Shown: positions 23,567 to 32,959, counted from the first letter of the stretch. The stretch: 64,000 nucleotides of DNA from Guptibacillus hwajinpoensis (GCF_005144865.1 NZ_SWFM01000001.1:1302001-1366000), one strand, 5' to 3'. Program-made: numbers and translations. The notes: generated from the sequence alone by a model not told the origin.

Positions 23567-25993
23567 CTATGTTAGTGATTGACCAATTGTTAAGTAGGTT
23601 GATTCAATCTCTTCAGACGTAACAGGCTTACTAAAGAAATATCCCTGTATGCTATCACAACCCTTTTCTGATAAAAATTGCGCTTGCTCTATCGTCTCTA
23701 CACCCTCAGCAATTACGTGAAGCTTTAATTGCTTACTCATCGCAATGATCGCACTTGTAATTTGGTCTGATTTCACATTGTGAGTCAATTCATCGATAAA
23801 TGATTTATCGATCTTTACCTGATTAATGGAAAAGTCTTTTAAATAGCTAAGCGAGCTATGACCTGTACCAAAATCATCGATTGAGATGCTAACACCAAGA
23901 TCTCGTAATGAGGTAATCATCCATGACGAGCGTGTTGAATTCTCCATTGTCATGCTCTCTGTCACTTCGAGCTCGATTAAGGAAGGATCAAGGTGATAGC
24001 GTTCAATCGTTTCTTTCACTGTTGTTATCAGCTCTTCTGTCTGGAACTGTTTCGCTGATAAATTAACTGAGACGCGAATCGAATTTCCTATGTCGCTCCA
24101 TTTCTTTGCTTGCGCACATGCCATATCAAGAACCTGACTTCCAAGTTCAATGATTAACCCAGTCTCTTCAGCAAGTGTTATAAAATCATTCGGATATCTG
24201 AGTTTCCCTTCCTTAGGTTGCCAACGAACGAGCGCTTCGACACCAGATAGGGAACCATCCTCACACTTAACTTGTGGCTGATAGTGAAGAACGAACTCCT
24301 TCTCTTGCAACGCTGTCCTGAGCGAACTTTCTTGGATTAATCTTAATTCGCTTTTTTTCCCCATTGAAGTGGAGTAGAACTGGTATTTTTGTCTGTTTCG
24401 TCCTTTCGCTGAATACATAGCGATATCAGCATGCTTCATTAGAGATTCCACGTTTTTTCCATCATCAGGTGTCAGCGCAATACCAATGCTTACTGATGTT
24501 GAAAGCTCATGGGAACCTACAAGAAAAGGTTCTTTAAAACATGCTACAATTTGATCGGCTAGTTCGTCAGGATATATCTTCTGAAAATCATTAAGTACGA
24601 CGACAAACTCATCTCCTCCAAGCCTCGAAAGAAACCCATAGGGTTCAACGCAAGATTGGAGACGCTCGGCAACAGATACAAGAAACTCATCTCCCGTGTT
24701 ATGTCCGAGTGCATCATTGATTACCTTAAACCGATCAAGATCAAGCATCATTACAGCAACGTCACAACAGTCTTCTTTTCCTGTTAAGACTTTCTCTAGA
24801 TATTCACCGAAGAATCGACGGTTTGGCAGAAGGGTCAGTGCATCGTAATAGGCCATTTGTTGCGTTTCTCGCTCAGCTTTTCGTTGATTCGTGATGTCTT
24901 TCGTAATTGCATAAATACGATCTAGCTTATTGTTTAAATAGATTGGAACAAACGTAACATTTAACTCATTCACATCCCCTTGGAATGTATAAACTTTCGT
25001 ATTCAAGCTGACTGCTTTCTTTGTTTCATGCACTTTACGAAAATGATTACGCATTTGTTCATAATCATCTTTCTCAAAGAAATCCATCGGATTAATGTTA
25101 CTCAATTGTTCATTCTTAACGCTAAATAACTTCTCCCCCGCTGGATTGAGAGAGCGAATCCTGCCCTCAACAGATAGGGTCATAATCGCATCAATACTAT
25201 AGGAGAGGAGAGAGCGAAGGCGATAATCATTTCCTTTAAGCTCGATTGACTGCTTAATAAATCTGCGTTCTGTCACAATTCCAAAGATTAAAATGGTTTG
25301 AATGCATAACGTACACATCGCAATAACAATTGAAAGAGCCGTTGTGTTTAGCCCTTCACCGTACGTATCATTTCCTTCTGAAGTTAACTCGAATGTTGCA
25401 GCTTCAAGCCCTACGTAATGCATACCTGCAATCGCAAGCCCCATAATGCTAGCGCTTATGACTTTCCACAAAAACACATGTCTAGTAGGATTAGCTTTCG
25501 AAAACGCAAATGATAGTTTAAGAGCTGTAAAAGATGCTCCTACTGCAATGATTATTGATAGAGATAGAAGCCAGCGATTGTATGTAATCACTACCATGTC
25601 CATTGCTTCCATACCGATATAGTGCATTGCAATGATCGCACTCGCCATAAAAACAGTACCTATCAAAAGTCTACGATTCGTCAGTTTCTGACTACCTACT
25701 GCCAGAAGAGCTATAAATGCCCCCATAAAAGATGCTCCAATGGAAAGGAAGACCAATGAAACATCATACGTTACTGGTACTGACATTGAAAATGCTAACA
25801 TGCCAATAAAATGCATAGACCAGATGCCAATTCCCATTGCACCTGCTCCTCCAATTACCCAAGTCCACTTACGTATTCCTTTCGCATGGGTTATTCTTCC
25901 TGCAAGATCAAGTCCACTATAAGATGCAATAATAGCTATGAAAATGGAAAGAATCATGATCCATAAATTATACTGTCCAGACATTTGAATCAT
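23567..25993 (-). CDS. MHYT-PAS-GGDEF-EAL cyclic-di-GMP enzyme
   Basis: An 808-residue membrane signalling protein. Residues ~1-245 form seven TM segments with three MHYT-type repeats (MHFIGM, MHYIGM, MHYVGL), proposed to sense a diatomic gas through copper. A PAS domain follows (~260-370), then GGDEF (~380-540) with intact RLGGDEFVVVL, and EAL (~555-800) with intact SGVEALVRW, DDFGTGHSS and VKIDKSF. Both synthesis and breakdown of c-di-GMP are therefore possible. GGAGG lies 9 bases before the ATG. It is transcribed alone. Confidence 0.92.
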   Translation of the reverse strand: MIQMSGQYNLWIMILSIFIAIIASYSGLDLAGRITHAKGIRKWTWVIGGAGAMGIGIWSMHFIGMLAFSMSVPVTYDVSLVFLSIGASFMGAFIALLAVGSQKLTNRRLLIGTVFMASAIIAMHYIGMEAMDMVVITYNRWLLSLSIIIAVGASFTALKLSFAFSKANPTRHVFLWKVISASIMGLAIAGMHYVGLEAATFELTSEGNDTYGEGLNTTALSIVIAMCTLCIQTILIFGIVTERRFIKQSIELKGNDYRLRSLLSYSIDAIMTLSVEGRIRSLNPAGEKLFSVKNEQLSNINPMDFFEKDDYEQMRNHFRKVHETKKAVSLNTKVYTFQGDVNELNVTFVPIYLNNKLDRIYAITKDITNQRKAERETQQMAYYDALTLLPNRRFFGEYLEKVLTGKEDCCDVAVMMLDLDRFKVINDALGHNTGDEFLVSVAERLQSCVEPYGFLSRLGGDEFVVVLNDFQKIYPDELADQIVACFKEPFLVGSHELSTSVSIGIALTPDDGKNVESLMKHADIAMYSAKGRNRQKYQFYSTSMGKKSELRLIQESSLRTALQEKEFVLHYQPQVKCEDGSLSGVEALVRWQPKEGKLRYPNDFITLAEETGLIIELGSQVLDMACAQAKKWSDIGNSIRVSVNLSAKQFQTEELITTVKETIERYHLDPSLIELEVTESMTMENSTRSSWMITSLRDLGVSISIDDFGTGHSSLSYLKDFSINQVKIDKSFIDELTHNVKSDQITSAIIAMSKQLKLHVIAEGVETIEQAQFLSEKGCDSIQGYFFSKPVTSEEIESTYLTIGQSLT

Positions 25994-26078
25994 ATAGTTA
26001 TTCCTCCGATATCATCTGTGATGTTCTACTCTCATCTTTTATCGGACAGTATTTGACAAAACTTAAGACAATACTTCA

Positions 26079-27077
26079 TTACATACGAATTCCAAGCTTT
26101 CTTTTAATCTCATTTAGAAAAGGACGAGCCTTTTCTCTAGCTTTCCTTGCTCCTTCTTCAAGAACTAAGTCCAGTTCGTCTGTATGCGACATGTAATAGT
26201 TATACTTTCTCCGAGGTTCCTCAAGGAAAGAGTCCATTGCTCGAAAAAGTTCACTTTTGGCATCGCCCCATCCAATTCCATGCTCAAATCGTTCACGCAT
26301 TCCCTCTATATCCTTATCACTCGCAAACTCTTGATATAGTGCAAATACAACTGAATCATCGGGATTTTTCGGTTCATTTGGGAGTGAAGAATCCGTTTTA
26401 ATACGATTAATTAGTTTACGAAGTTTTGTAGATTCTTCAAATAAAGGAATAGTGTTATCATAGCTTTTACTCATTTTCCTTCCATCTAGACCTGGAATGA
26501 TTGCAGTTGAATCCTCCACAACATAGTCCGGTATTGAAAATGTTTGACCAAATTGCTTGTTGAATCCTTCAGCAAGACGACTTGCAATCTCGACATGTTG
26601 AATCTGGTCCTTTCCAACTGGAACAAGATTAGATTTGAAAAGAAGAATATCGGATGCCATTAAAATTGGATAAGTGAATAACCCTATGTTTACACCATCA
26701 TCTGGCTCTCGTCCTGCTTCATTATTTCGTTCAACAGCCGCTTTGTAGGCATGAGCCCTATTCATTAGACCTTTTGAGCTAAAACATGAAAGAATCCAGG
26801 ATAGTTCAAAAATTTCAGGTACATCAGATTGGCGATAGAAAATTGATTTCGCAGGATCAAGTCCTAATGCAAGCCATGTAGCTGCAATGCCATATGAAAA
26901 TTCTTTCATCTGTTTCGGGTCTCGTACGCTCGTTAATGCATGATAATCAGCAACGAAATAAATCGGCTCAAGATCTTCATTCTTGGCAAGATTAAGGGCA
27001 GGCTTGATCGCCCCACTATAATTACCAAGATGAACTTGACCAGTTGGTTTAATCCCAGTTAGAACTGTTTTCTTCAT
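26079..27077 (-). CDS. trpS: Tryptophanyl-tRNA synthetase
   Basis: A 332-residue class I aminoacyl-tRNA synthetase charging tRNA-Trp. It has the HIGH-type motif in GQVHLGNYSGA near residue 14, the ATP-binding KMSKS loop in GRKMSKSYDNTIP near 195, and typical TrpRS sequences IFYRQSDVPE and VGKDQIQHVEIASRLAEGFN. The ATG follows GGAGGAATAGAG. The T-box leader upstream links expression to uncharged tRNA-Trp. Confidence 0.97.
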   Translation of the reverse strand: MKKTVLTGIKPTGQVHLGNYSGAIKPALNLAKNEDLEPIYFVADYHALTSVRDPKQMKEFSYGIAATWLALGLDPAKSIFYRQSDVPEIFELSWILSCFSSKGLMNRAHAYKAAVERNNEAGREPDDGVNIGLFTYPILMASDILLFKSNLVPVGKDQIQHVEIASRLAEGFNKQFGQTFSIPDYVVEDSTAIIPGLDGRKMSKSYDNTIPLFEESTKLRKLINRIKTDSSLPNEPKNPDDSVVFALYQEFASDKDIEGMRERFEHGIGWGDAKSELFRAMDSFLEEPRRKYNYYMSHTDELDLVLEEGARKAREKARPFLNEIKRKLGIRM

Positions 27078-27097
27078 CTCTATTCCTCCATTTTAGA

Positions 27098-27355
27098 CAA
27101 CACAAAAAGGGCTCCCCATCCAAAAAGGACGAGAAACCCGTGGTGCCACCTTTATTCGCTTACATTTGTAAACGCACTTAACCTTACAGGAACGAAGACA
27201 TTTCGATAAGGTGTCTTTTGTATCGGTAAGACGCTCCGCCGAAGCCTACTATGTGTTCAGTTCGGTAGCTCAGAAGCCCATTCCTTTTTCGCGCACGCTG
27301 ATTCTCAGCTACCATCAGCTCTCTGAAGTGCTATTCGAAAGTACTCTTCTTCTTC
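27098..27355 (-). promoter_or_regulatory. T-box riboswitch of trpS
   Basis: The leader contains the T-box core GGTGGCACCACGGG (27137-27152 on the other strand). A competing terminator follows, GGGTTTCTCGTCC paired with GGATGGGGAGCCC (13 pairs with G-U) and a T-run. Stem I sequences with GAGAGCTGATGG lie upstream. A TGG triplet at 27280-27278 in GAATGGGCTTC is in the expected specifier position and fits tryptophan. Uncharged tRNA-Trp should stabilise the antiterminator. Confidence 0.93.
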
Positions 27356-27512
27356 ATTGCTAGACTATTTTTTTTATTATTCTAACTTTACACATAAAAA
27401 AGATCAACACTTTTCCATTTTATAACTGAATAATTTAAACCTCCTCCGTACATTATGGAATTATATGACTATCCTAAATGAAACCAGGATATCAAAATGA
27501 AAGGAGACAACA

Positions 27513-28568
27513 ATGAACGACTTACATTCATTCAGCTGGTATGCTGCTCGTATTAAGAAGCACATGCCTACAGAAGCTTTTAAACCCGTCCCGAGCAGAT
27601 TAATTGGGGGACTTACATATTTAGTAATAACAATAAGCTGTTTTCTTGTGATAGGACTACTGGAATTACACCCACTAGTGAACTTGATGTTCTCCTTAAT
27701 TATAGGTGCTTGCTTTGCAGGTCTTGGCTTTCTAGGTCATGAAATTCTGCATGGGACTGTCGTCCGGAAATCATGGCTTCGAGATCTTCTGGGGGCTATT
27801 GCCTTTTGGCCGCTAAGTACTGGACCACAGCTGTGGAGAAAATGGCATAACTTGAATCATCATGTTCATACACAACACGATGAAAATGATCCAGATGCTT
27901 GGCCTACCCTTGAGAGAATCTCGAAATTAAGAGTATTTAGATGGATCTATCAACTTCCTTTGTTTGTACGTGCTTTCTTCGCCTTTACATCCCTTACAGT
28001 TCAATTTACGGCTCATTCACTCAAAATGTTTACAGTGTATGTAAAGGAATTCAAACCACGTAAGCAACCGGAAGTATGGTTACAAACGATCCTTCCCTGG
28101 ATGACATGGTTAGGTCTTATTTTCATTATTGGCTTTACAAAATGGCTATTTGCCTTTCTTATCCCACTTCTGATCGCTAACTTTATTGTTATGGCTTATA
28201 TATCAACAAATCACAGGCTTAACCCACTAACCCCTGTGAATGATCCACTTGCCAACAGTTTGACGGTGACAGTTCCAAAGTGGGTGGATACGATCCATTT
28301 CAATTTCTCCTACCATACGGAGCATCATCTTTTTCCTGGGATGAATCCAAAATATTACCCACTCGTTAAGCAACATATTAAAAACATGTGGCCAGAACGG
28401 TATCACGAAATGCCTATGTCGCAGGCTCTTATTGCATTATGGAAAACACCTCGTGTTTATTTCGAGCACAATGAGCTAATCGATCCTATGAACAAGAATG
28501 CTTATGGATCTCTAGGAAACAAATTAAACCCGAAAGCAATTCTTCCAAGAAAGCTGACAGATAAATAG
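27513..28568 (+). CDS. Membrane fatty acid desaturase
   Basis: A 351-residue di-iron membrane desaturase. Three histidine boxes are present: GHEILHG near residue 76, HNLNHHVH near 112, and YHTEHHLFPGMNP near 267. Paired TM segments flank them. It should introduce a double bond into membrane acyl chains. The HEILHG box and length place it apart from the B. subtilis Des (HDCCH) type, so the regiospecificity is not predicted. AAAGGAG precedes the ATG. Confidence 0.88.
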   Translation: MNDLHSFSWYAARIKKHMPTEAFKPVPSRLIGGLTYLVITISCFLVIGLLELHPLVNLMFSLIIGACFAGLGFLGHEILHGTVVRKSWLRDLLGAIAFWPLSTGPQLWRKWHNLNHHVHTQHDENDPDAWPTLERISKLRVFRWIYQLPLFVRAFFAFTSLTVQFTAHSLKMFTVYVKEFKPRKQPEVWLQTILPWMTWLGLIFIIGFTKWLFAFLIPLLIANFIVMAYISTNHRLNPLTPVNDPLANSLTVTVPKWVDTIHFNFSYHTEHHLFPGMNPKYYPLVKQHIKNMWPERYHEMPMSQALIALWKTPRVYFEHNELIDPMNKNAYGSLGNKLNPKAILPRKLTDK

Positions 28569-28572
28569 CGCA

Positions 28573-28620
28573 CAAGAAAAGGCTGATTAAATGAAATCAG
28601 CCTTCTTGCGTGTTTATTAT
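28573..28620 (+). terminator. Terminator after the desaturase gene
   Basis: CACAAGAA and AAGGCTGATT pair with AATCAGCCTT and CTTGCGTG, followed by TTTATTATT. Confidence 0.65.
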
Positions 28621-28677
28621 TCAACCCATGCTCTATCGACAGAAATATTCTGCCTAATACAGCCAATCTTCAGAGAA

Positions 28678-28773
28678 TTAGTAGCCTCCTCCAACAAAAG
28701 CTGCACCTACGATGATAAGGAGAATAAACAGCACTACAATTAGAGCAAACCCATTGCCGTAACCGTATCCCAT
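28678..28773 (-). CDS. YjcZ family sporulation peptide
   Basis: A 31-codon gene. The peptide starts [19 protein letters not shown] and ends [10 protein letters not shown]: a Gly/Tyr-rich head, one hydrophobic segment and a GGGY tail, which is the signature of the YjcZ/YjcM small sporulation proteins of Bacillaceae. AAAGGAGG lies 9 bases before the ATG. Its role in the spore is unknown. It lies between the desaturase terminator and the ars promoter and is transcribed divergently from ars. Confidence 0.85.
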   Translation of the reverse strand: MGYGYGNGFALIVVLFILLIIVGAAFVGGGY

Positions 28774-28923
28774 GGAGTATGACCTCCTTTCCATCATGGA
28801 TTACTACATACTATGCAAGACTCAAAGTAATGGATGGGCGTTCGCTCAAGTTTTTAATTATACTTTTTCGATCTATGGATGGAGCAATATTCCTTATTCC
28901 GCTGTTGATCATTTTTCTATTGT

Positions 28924-28947
28924 GTATATAAGGATATACTTATATAC
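28924..28947 (+). promoter_or_regulatory. Inverted-repeat operator of the ars operon
   Basis: GTATATAAG and CTTATATAC form perfect 9-bp arms separated by 6 bases, ending 20 bases before arsR. Position and AT-rich dyad form fit an ArsR/SmtB operator, with likely autorepression released by As(III). Confidence 0.6.
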
Positions 28948-28967
28948 TAATTAACGGAGGTGAAGGG

Positions 28968-29312
28968 ATGGAGAAAACATTGGTTGAAATCGATAAAGCA
29001 GCTGCTGTCCTTAAAGTACTCGGCGATAAAACTCGTTTAACGATTATTGGTTTAATTAAAGATGGCGAATGTTGTGTTTGTGAATTCGTTGAAGTTCTTC
29101 AAATGAGTCAACCCTCTGTTAGCCAGCACCTCAGGAAATTACGTGATACTGGTCTTGTGAAGGAAAGAAGGCGTGGCCAGTGGATATTCTATTCATTGAA
29201 TCAGGAACATGACGCTTTTTCAATTGTAGAAAGCGTACTTGAGCTTATTCCTGACCAAATGGACAAGCTAAAAGAATTAGAGAATAAAGGATTACGCATT
29301 TGCTGCGATTAA
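28968..29312 (+). CDS. arsR: ArsR-type metalloregulator
   Basis: A 114-residue winged-helix repressor. The recognition helix is in [19 protein letters not shown]; the motif [13 protein letters not shown] carries the Cys-Val-Cys arsenite site (Cys-x-Cys with a third neighbouring Cys) typical of ArsR. Two further cysteines end the protein (RICCD). It represses the operon until As(III) or Sb(III) binds. GGAGG precedes the ATG; arsB follows 13 bases after the stop. Confidence 0.93.
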   Translation: MEKTLVEIDKAAAVLKVLGDKTRLTIIGLIKDGECCVCEFVEVLQMSQPSVSQHLRKLRDTGLVKERRRGQWIFYSLNQEHDAFSIVESVLELIPDQMDKLKELENKGLRICCD

Positions 29313-29325
29313 TGGGGGAATTGTA

Positions 29326-30621
29326 TTGACTTCTGTCTTACTAGCTATACTAATTTTTGTACTTACACTCGTGCTTGTCATCTGGCAGCCCAAGAATCTT
29401 GGGATTGGCTGGTCTGCCTGTGGAGGCGCTATACTCGCTCTGCTTGTTGGAGTTGTTAATTTTCAAGATGTTATAACGGTAACGGGCATCGTCTGGAATG
29501 CTACCTTTGCATTTATTGCGATTATATTAATCTCACTTATTCTTGATGAAATCGGCTTCTTCGAATGGGCTGCTCTACACATGGCTCGTGCAGCTAAAGG
29601 GAACGGGCTTCGCATGTTCATTTATGTTACATTGCTTGGCGCAATTGTTGCGGCACTTTTTGCTAATGATGGAGCTGCACTTATCCTAACGCCTATCGTT
29701 CTTGCGATGGTTCGAAACTTGAATTTCAAAGAAAAAATGATTCTGCCGTTCATTATGGCGAGTGGATTTATTGCGGATACGACGTCCCTACCTCTTGTTG
29801 TCAGTAATCTTGTGAACATCGTATCTGCTGACTTTTTCAATATTGGATTCGTCGAATACGCATCTCGTATGATTGTACCGAACTTCTTTTCTCTCGGTGC
29901 AAGTATTCTTGTGCTATACCTTTTCTTTAGAAAAGATATTCCAGGAAATTATGATGTGAATGAGCTACGGTTACCGAATGAAGCCATTAAAGACCACAGG
30001 ATGTTCAAACTATCCTGGTTCGTTCTCGCGGTTCTTCTTGTAGGGTATTTCGCAAGTGAGTTCATTGGCGTACCGGTTTCAATTATTGCTGGTATTGTTG
30101 CGATTTTCTTCCTGCAAATGGCAAGACGAAGCAATGCTGTTGAAACAAAGAAGGTGATTCAAGGTGCTCCGTGGGCTATTGTCTTCTTCTCGATCGGGAT
30201 GTATGTTGTTGTATATGGTTTAAGAAATCAGGGCTTAACAGATGTGCTTGCAGGCGTTATCCAAGCTACTGCTGATCAGGGCTTACTTGCTGCAACATTA
30301 TCAATGGGCTTTATCGCAGCAATTCTGTCGTCTGTGATGAATAATATGCCAACCGTTATGATTGATGCCCTTGCAATCCAAGCAACATCAACATCCGGAA
30401 CATTACGCGAAGCTTTAATCTATGCAAATATTATTGGATCAGATCTTGGACCTAAAATTACTCCAATCGGATCACTCGCAACGCTCTTATGGCTTCATGT
30501 TCTATCGTTAAAAGGTGTGAAGATTTCATGGGGTTACTACTTTAAAATCGGGATCGTCCTAACGGTTCCAACGCTGTTGATTACATTATTCGGCCTATAC
30601 CTCTGGCTGCTTATCATCTAA
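29326..30621 (+). CDS. arsB: Arsenical efflux pump membrane protein
   Basis: A 431-residue permease of the ArsB/NhaD group with about 11-12 TM segments. Characteristic sequences are [19 protein letters not shown] near residue 105, [24 protein letters not shown] near 148 and [18 protein letters not shown] near 336. It exports arsenite, driven by the proton gradient. It starts at TTG, with GGGGG eight bases upstream; no ATG or GTG is better placed. Second gene of arsRBC. Confidence 0.92.
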   Translation: MTSVLLAILIFVLTLVLVIWQPKNLGIGWSACGGAILALLVGVVNFQDVITVTGIVWNATFAFIAIILISLILDEIGFFEWAALHMARAAKGNGLRMFIYVTLLGAIVAALFANDGAALILTPIVLAMVRNLNFKEKMILPFIMASGFIADTTSLPLVVSNLVNIVSADFFNIGFVEYASRMIVPNFFSLGASILVLYLFFRKDIPGNYDVNELRLPNEAIKDHRMFKLSWFVLAVLLVGYFASEFIGVPVSIIAGIVAIFFLQMARRSNAVETKKVIQGAPWAIVFFSIGMYVVVYGLRNQGLTDVLAGVIQATADQGLLAATLSMGFIAAILSSVMNNMPTVMIDALAIQATSTSGTLREALIYANIIGSDLGPKITPIGSLATLLWLHVLSLKGVKISWGYYFKIGIVLTVPTLLITLFGLYLWLLII

Positions 30622-30644
30622 ATCGCACTTAAAAGGAGATTATT

Positions 30645-31067
30645 ATGTCTAACAAAAAAACGATTTACTTTCTATGTACTGGAAACTCTTGCAGAAGCCA
30701 AATGGCTGAAGGATTTGGAAAGAAGCACCTTAGCGATGACTATAACGTTTATTCAGCTGGAATTGAAGCTCATGGGTTAAACCCAAACGCTGTGAAAGCG
30801 ATGAAGGAAACAGGGATTGATATCACCAATCAGACTTCTGATATGATTGATAAAGAAATTCTGAACAACGCTGACCTAGTTGTTACACTATGTGGAGATG
30901 CAAATGACAAATGTCCAACAACACCGCCAAATGTTAAACGCGAGCACTGGGGTTTTGACGATCCGGCAAAAGCAGAAGGATCAGAAGAAGAGAAATGGGC
31001 ATTTTTCCAGCGTGTTCGTGATGAAATTGAAGAACGTATCGCTCGTTTTGCTAAAGAAGGTAAATAA
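30645..31067 (+). CDS. arsC: Thioredoxin-coupled arsenate reductase
   Basis: A 140-residue low-molecular-weight phosphatase-fold reductase turning arsenate into arsenite for export by ArsB. The P-loop is CTGNSCRSQ with nucleophile Cys11; the redox pair is Cys83 and Cys90 in [11 protein letters not shown], regenerated by thioredoxin. [17 protein letters not shown] is conserved in this branch. AAGGAG precedes the ATG. The operon ends in a strong terminator. Confidence 0.97.
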   Translation: MSNKKTIYFLCTGNSCRSQMAEGFGKKHLSDDYNVYSAGIEAHGLNPNAVKAMKETGIDITNQTSDMIDKEILNNADLVVTLCGDANDKCPTTPPNVKREHWGFDDPAKAEGSEEEKWAFFQRVRDEIEERIARFAKEGK

Positions 31068-31076
31068 AATAAGAGA

Positions 31077-31110
31077 AAAAGGCACTTCAACGGACGTTGA
31101 AGTGCCTTTT
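31077..31110. terminator. Terminator of the ars operon
   Basis: GGCACTTCAACG pairs with CGTTGAAGTGCC (12 bp, 2-base centre), followed by TTTT. Confidence 0.85.
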
Positions 31111-31128
31111 CACTGGTAATGACTCAAT

Positions 31129-31220
31129 ATACCCGTGATATTTATGATATATCCGCGAAATATCATTTTTATCCGCGTTTTTTTGGTTATTTCCGCGGAA
31201 ATGAAAATATATCCGCGATA
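31129..31220. repeat. Array of five 20-bp-phased repeats, family B (ATATCCGCGA core)
   Basis: The CCGCGA-type core begins at 31133 (CCGTGA), 31153, 31173, 31193 and 31213: four spacings of exactly 20 bases. It lies between the ars terminator and the terminator of the convergent monooxygenase gene, so it is probably outside both transcripts. Confidence 0.85.
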
Positions 31221-31236
31221 TTGAATGCCAGACTTC

Positions 31237-31272
31237 AAAAAGGGCTCTTCCACATCGTTAGTGGGAGAGTCT
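31237..31272 (-). terminator. Terminator of the monooxygenase-like gene
   Basis: On the minus strand GACTCTCCCAC pairs with GTGGAAGAGCCC (one mismatch), followed by TTTTTG. Confidence 0.65.
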
Positions 31273-31282
31273 TCTTTTCAAT

Positions 31283-31570
31283 TTAATCGAGCTTTTTCAT
31301 TTTATATACTTCTCTGCTAATTATGAGGTCTCCAATATCATTCCGATATTTCTCATAATGGGCTGAGTTAATGTGCGACTCTACTGCTCCTTGATTTTCC
31401 CATACTTCATAAATCACAAACGTTGTATCTTCTATCGATTGATGAACGTCATATTGGACGCATCCTTCTTCATTCCTCGAACCATCGAGAACTTCTTGAA
31501 GTACCTTCCTAACGTCATCTTCATGACCTTCTTTTGGCTTCAAAATAGCTGTTACTGCAAGTTGTTCCAT
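31283..31570 (-). CDS. ABM-domain putative quinol monooxygenase
   Basis: A 95-residue dimeric alpha-beta barrel protein of the antibiotic-biosynthesis-monooxygenase (YgiN-like) family. The pattern LAVTAILKPKEGHEDDVRKVL, then GCVQYDVHQS, FVIYEVWENQGAVESHINSAHY is typical, with the His in SHINSAHY. Such proteins oxidise quinols or other aromatics, or act as heme-degrading IsdG-like proteins; the substrate is unknown. AGGTAAGG lies before the ATG. Confidence 0.82.
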   Translation of the reverse strand: MEQLAVTAILKPKEGHEDDVRKVLQEVLDGSRNEEGCVQYDVHQSIEDTTFVIYEVWENQGAVESHINSAHYEKYRNDIGDLIISREVYKMKKLD

Positions 31571-31675
31571 AGATCCTTACCTCCAATTGTCATTTACGAT
31601 TAGGATAAGCATAGTAGGTCCAACTTATGAAAGCAAAAAAAGTGCTTAAGTCTACCTAGTGAGAATAGCAATTCC

Positions 31676-31993
31676 TTATTCCTTTTCCTGGTTACTACTT
31701 TGTTTTGAGATCGGTTTTAAGATCGTCCGTTGAAGAGGTACCCCACCCATGGATATGTTCCTTTCAATAAAAGCATACTGTTTGTCGTCAATTAGAAAAC
31801 GACGATGGCCTATGTATTCAACTTCCTTACCCTGGGACTCTAGCTCCGCTTTAATGGCACGGATGTACTCATTAAAATCAAGATATCGCTCATCAAAATC
31901 AATTTGCATATGGTTTTTACGATATCCCATCAGCCAGTTAAATCCGGTTAAGGAAAGAACGATACCTCCAATTACAATAAAAACACTCCACAT
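31676..31993 (-). CDS. Small membrane-anchored protein of unknown function
   Basis: A 105-residue protein with one N-terminal TM segment (WSVFIVIGGIVLSLTGFNWLMGY) and a charged soluble domain (IDFDERYLDFNEYIRAIKAELESQGKEVEYIGHRRFLIDDKQYAFIERN). I do not recognise the family. AAAGGAGG precedes the ATG. It is divergent from the thiamine-binding protein gene; a strong palindrome lies between them. Confidence 0.65.
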   Translation of the reverse strand: MWSVFIVIGGIVLSLTGFNWLMGYRKNHMQIDFDERYLDFNEYIRAIKAELESQGKEVEYIGHRRFLIDDKQYAFIERNISMGGVPLQRTILKPISKQSSNQEKE

Positions 31994-32028
31994 GTTTTGT
32001 ACCTCCTTTATTATGTTATACGAACAAA

Positions 32029-32080
32029 AATTATAAATAGTTTCAACTATTTATAATTATATGGAACATTCCGAATGTTC
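32029..32080. promoter_or_regulatory. Two adjacent palindromes between divergent genes
   Basis: AATTATAAATAGTT and AACTATTTATAATT are perfect 14-bp arms with a 2-base spacer (32029-32058). GAACATTC-C-GAATGTTC is a second perfect dyad (32064-32080). Both look like protein operators; I cannot name the regulator. Confidence 0.5.
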
Positions 32081-32149
32081 GTCCCGTGTTTTAAATTCTA
32101 CAAAAAGGTAAATAACACATTTAGAACCTTAAAACAGGAGGAGATTATA

Positions 32150-32449
32150 ATGGCTTTACTAGAAATTAGCGTGGCCCCTATCGGAACAACTCAAACAAGC
32201 ATGAATCATTTTGTAACGGATGCTATAAGATTGGCAGAGAAAGAAGGATTTACTTATCACATTGGTCCAACCTCAACAGTGTTCGAAGGCGATGTAGATG
32301 AGTTATTCGAATTAGCAAGGGATATTCACACAGGAGCATTAAAGAACGGGTCAGATCGTGTTGTAACGAATATTAAAATTGAGGATCGTGAGGACAATGC
32401 ACTAACGATTGATGGACAAGTGAATGAAGTGAAAAGTTCGATTGGATGA
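32150..32449 (+). CDS. MTH1187-type thiamine-binding protein
   Basis: A 99-residue ferredoxin-like protein of the MTH1187/YkoF-like family. The strand-helix pattern ALLEISVAPIGTTQTSMNHFV, YHIGPTSTVFEGDVDELF and ALKNGSDRVVTNIKIEDR is typical, like B. subtilis YqgV. Members bind thiamine or its hydroxymethylpyrimidine part. AGGAGGAGATTATA precedes the ATG at 32150. Confidence 0.8.
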   Translation: MALLEISVAPIGTTQTSMNHFVTDAIRLAEKEGFTYHIGPTSTVFEGDVDELFELARDIHTGALKNGSDRVVTNIKIEDREDNALTIDGQVNEVKSSIG

Positions 32450-32496
32450 GGGAGGATGGAGAACCATTCTCCTCTTTCTTCACAAAAATTAGAGCA

Positions 32497-32532
32497 CAAA
32501 AAAAGATGAAAACTCACTCCAGAGTTTCCATC
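32497..32532 (-). terminator. Terminator of the 56-residue membrane peptide gene
   Basis: On the minus strand GATGGAAACTC pairs with GAGTTTTCATC (11 bp, one G-T), followed by seven or more T. Confidence 0.8.
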
Positions 32533-32703
32533 CTATTTGTCTTCATTATCATGATTATTTAATTGATGACCTTGTTCGTATTCGGCAAGTTCAAGTTGCA
32601 AACGCTTCTCCGTACGTTTTTTATCGAAATTCAGAAATAAAGCAGCTACTGCAATAAACCCTATACTTAACATTAGAAATAGTAATATCGTATCAAATGA
32701 CAT
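32533..32703 (-). CDS. Small single-pass membrane protein
   Basis: A 56-codon gene. The N-terminus is one hydrophobic helix (SFDTILLFLMLSIGFIAVAALF) followed by a charged tail (FDKKRTEKRLQLELAEYEQ, then Asn/His/Asp-rich). AGAGG lies 9 bases before the ATG and a terminator follows the stop at once, which supports a real gene. I do not recognise the family. Confidence 0.6.
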   Translation of the reverse strand: MSFDTILLFLMLSIGFIAVAALFLNFDKKRTEKRLQLELAEYEQGHQLNNHDNEDK

Positions 32704-32730
32704 TCTACATAACCTCTTTTCTCTTTTTTA

Positions 32731-32912
32731 TGGCTATTTTCGTAAACATTGTTGCTTTTAGTGTAGTGGTTGATCTCCGGTCCAGGATGCTCGCTTTTCT
32801 TGGTGCGGGCGGCGAGCCCGCAGGAGTCGAGCACCTTCCGCTCCAATCAACTATGATATGTGTTTTTTGTACAAAGCTTCTTACAAAACAACAATCGTTT
32901 AGAAAATAGCCC
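32731..32912. repeat. bcr-like palindromic repeat, copy 2 (internally deleted)
   Basis: Ends GGCTATTTTC / GAAAATAGCC match other copies, but about 60 bp of the GC-rich middle are missing: TGCTCGCTTTTCTTGG is followed directly by GCGGGCGGCGAGCCCGCAGG. Confidence 0.8.
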
Positions 32913-32959
32913 TTTTATAAATCTTGGGGGAATAATTATTTACCCTTTCTGGAGTAAAG

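Noticed and set aside
32064..32080. GAACATTCCGAATGTTC as a LexA box
   Set aside because: LexA boxes of Bacillus are CGAAC-N4-GTTCG; here the half-sites are nine bases apart.
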